The notes under the pieces were generated by a model. The model did not search any database and was not told the origin of the DNA. It saw only the letters and a program-made list of their open reading frames with translations. Positions 6,167-6,402 of a DNA stretch of 6,402 bases are shown here, piece after piece. Origin of the DNA: Solirubrobacteraceae bacterium. GTDB taxonomy: Bacteria > Actinomycetota > Thermoleophilia > Solirubrobacterales > Solirubrobacteraceae. A program made the translations under genes and the position numbers. Location: positions 1 through 6,402 of the forward strand of contig JAICUS010000361.1 of the NCBI GenBank assembly GCA_025935735.1, written 5' to 3'. Position 1 is the first letter of the stretch, and each line of letters begins with the position of its first letter.

Positions 6167-6402
6167 GCGCGCTCCTCGGCCGCGCCGGGACCGCGCGCAG
6201 GTGCGCCGAGCCGCCCGACGCGACGTTCAGCAGCAGCCCCATCGCCGCCAGCAGCGTGATCAGCGAGGTGGAGCCGGAGGAGATGAACGGCAGCGGGACG
6301 CCGGTGAGCGGCGCGAGGCCGAGGACGGCGTAGACGTTGAGCAGGGCTTGGCACAGGATCAGGGAGGTCAGGCCGCCGGCCAGCAGCTTGGCGTAGGCGC
6401 CC
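6075..6402 (-). CDS. ftsW: FtsW, SEDS lipid II polymerase (3' end only)
   Basis: This is the C-terminal part of a SEDS-family membrane protein; FtsW polymerises lipid II at the division septum with its partner transpeptidase. Its start lies beyond the right edge. Visible from 6401 leftward are two hydrophobic helices with the SEDS landmarks LTSLILCQALLNVYAVLGL, GVPLPFIS and LLAAMGLLLNVAS. The usual PFISYGGSS reads PFISSGSTS. The neighbouring murG and murC favour FtsW over RodA. The frame that encodes these helices runs on to a TGA at 6075-6077, overlapping murG by 92 bp, but the last part looks like shadow sequence (AGG, AGC and CGT codons, then Arg/Gly-rich). A -1 shift or one missing base near 6184-6195 would end the protein as AEERA at the TGA at 6163-6165, overlapping the murG GTG as GTGA. 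The true end is therefore uncertain: 6075 or 6163. Confidence 0.88.
   Translation of the reverse strand, partial: GAYAKLLAGGLTSLILCQALLNVYAVLGLAPLTGVPLPFISSGSTSLITLLAAMGLLLNVASGGSAHLRAVPARPRSARDRAAADRDRRRRDGGPRGAGDSGRRRAAG

Noticed and set aside
2126..6259. A plus-strand frame open for about 1,377 codons, antisense to ftsQ, murC and murG and out of frame in recQ.
   Set aside because: Composition is Arg/Ala/Gly-rich shadow sequence without domains. Stop codons are scarce by chance at this GC content, and conserved genes occupy the same DNA in other frames.
6163..6354. A 63-codon minus-strand frame starting at 6354, considered as a separate small gene before murG.
   Set aside because: Most of it is the shadow of the FtsW transmembrane frame. 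Only its last codons may be real, as the corrected end of ftsW.

Overview
This 6.4 kb, very GC-rich window is a piece of the division and cell-wall (dcw) gene cluster of an actinobacterium. Cluster order, the FtsZ N-terminus ([14 protein letters not shown]) and near-exclusive G/C third codon positions suggest Actinomycetota. Several details (short FtsZ, the MurC run [14 protein letters not shown], the unusual MurG acceptor loop) remind me of the Thermoleophilia/Solirubrobacterales branch, but that placement is recollection and was not tested.

Read along the minus strand (right to left), the layout is: the 3' end of ftsW (lipid II polymerase), murG (makes lipid II), recQ on the opposite strand, murC (UDP-MurNAc-L-Ala ligase), ftsQ (divisome scaffold) and ftsZ (tubulin-like division ring). 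FtsW, MurG and MurC make or polymerise peptidoglycan precursors, while FtsQ and FtsZ place and drive the division machine. A RecQ-type DNA helicase sits antisense between murG and murC with no spare DNA. Its ATG and the preferred murC ATG are the two strands of one CCATGG palindrome, and its 3' end overlaps murG tail-to-tail by 61 bp.

The only substantial gap between genes is the 144 bp between ftsQ and ftsZ. It is much less GC-rich than its surroundings. It holds a convincing TTGACA / TACCTT promoter, a large dyad symmetry across that promoter with a competing alternative pairing, and a perfect 7-bp stem in the ftsZ leader. The AT-rich composition extends into the last ~16 codons of ftsQ, which carry CTCAAC-type repeats, so the ftsZ control region probably begins inside ftsQ. 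Left of ftsZ, the first 78 bp are two copies of a 39-bp tandem repeat, with a decayed third copy running into the ftsZ stop codon.

Points to re-examine are the placement of recQ, its domain layout (no canonical winged-helix/HRDC end, but a Tudor-like tail), the non-canonical MurG acceptor-site motif, and a reading-frame conflict at the ftsW/murG junction. I found no CRISPR array, tRNA, rRNA, insertion sequence or wholly novel gene system.
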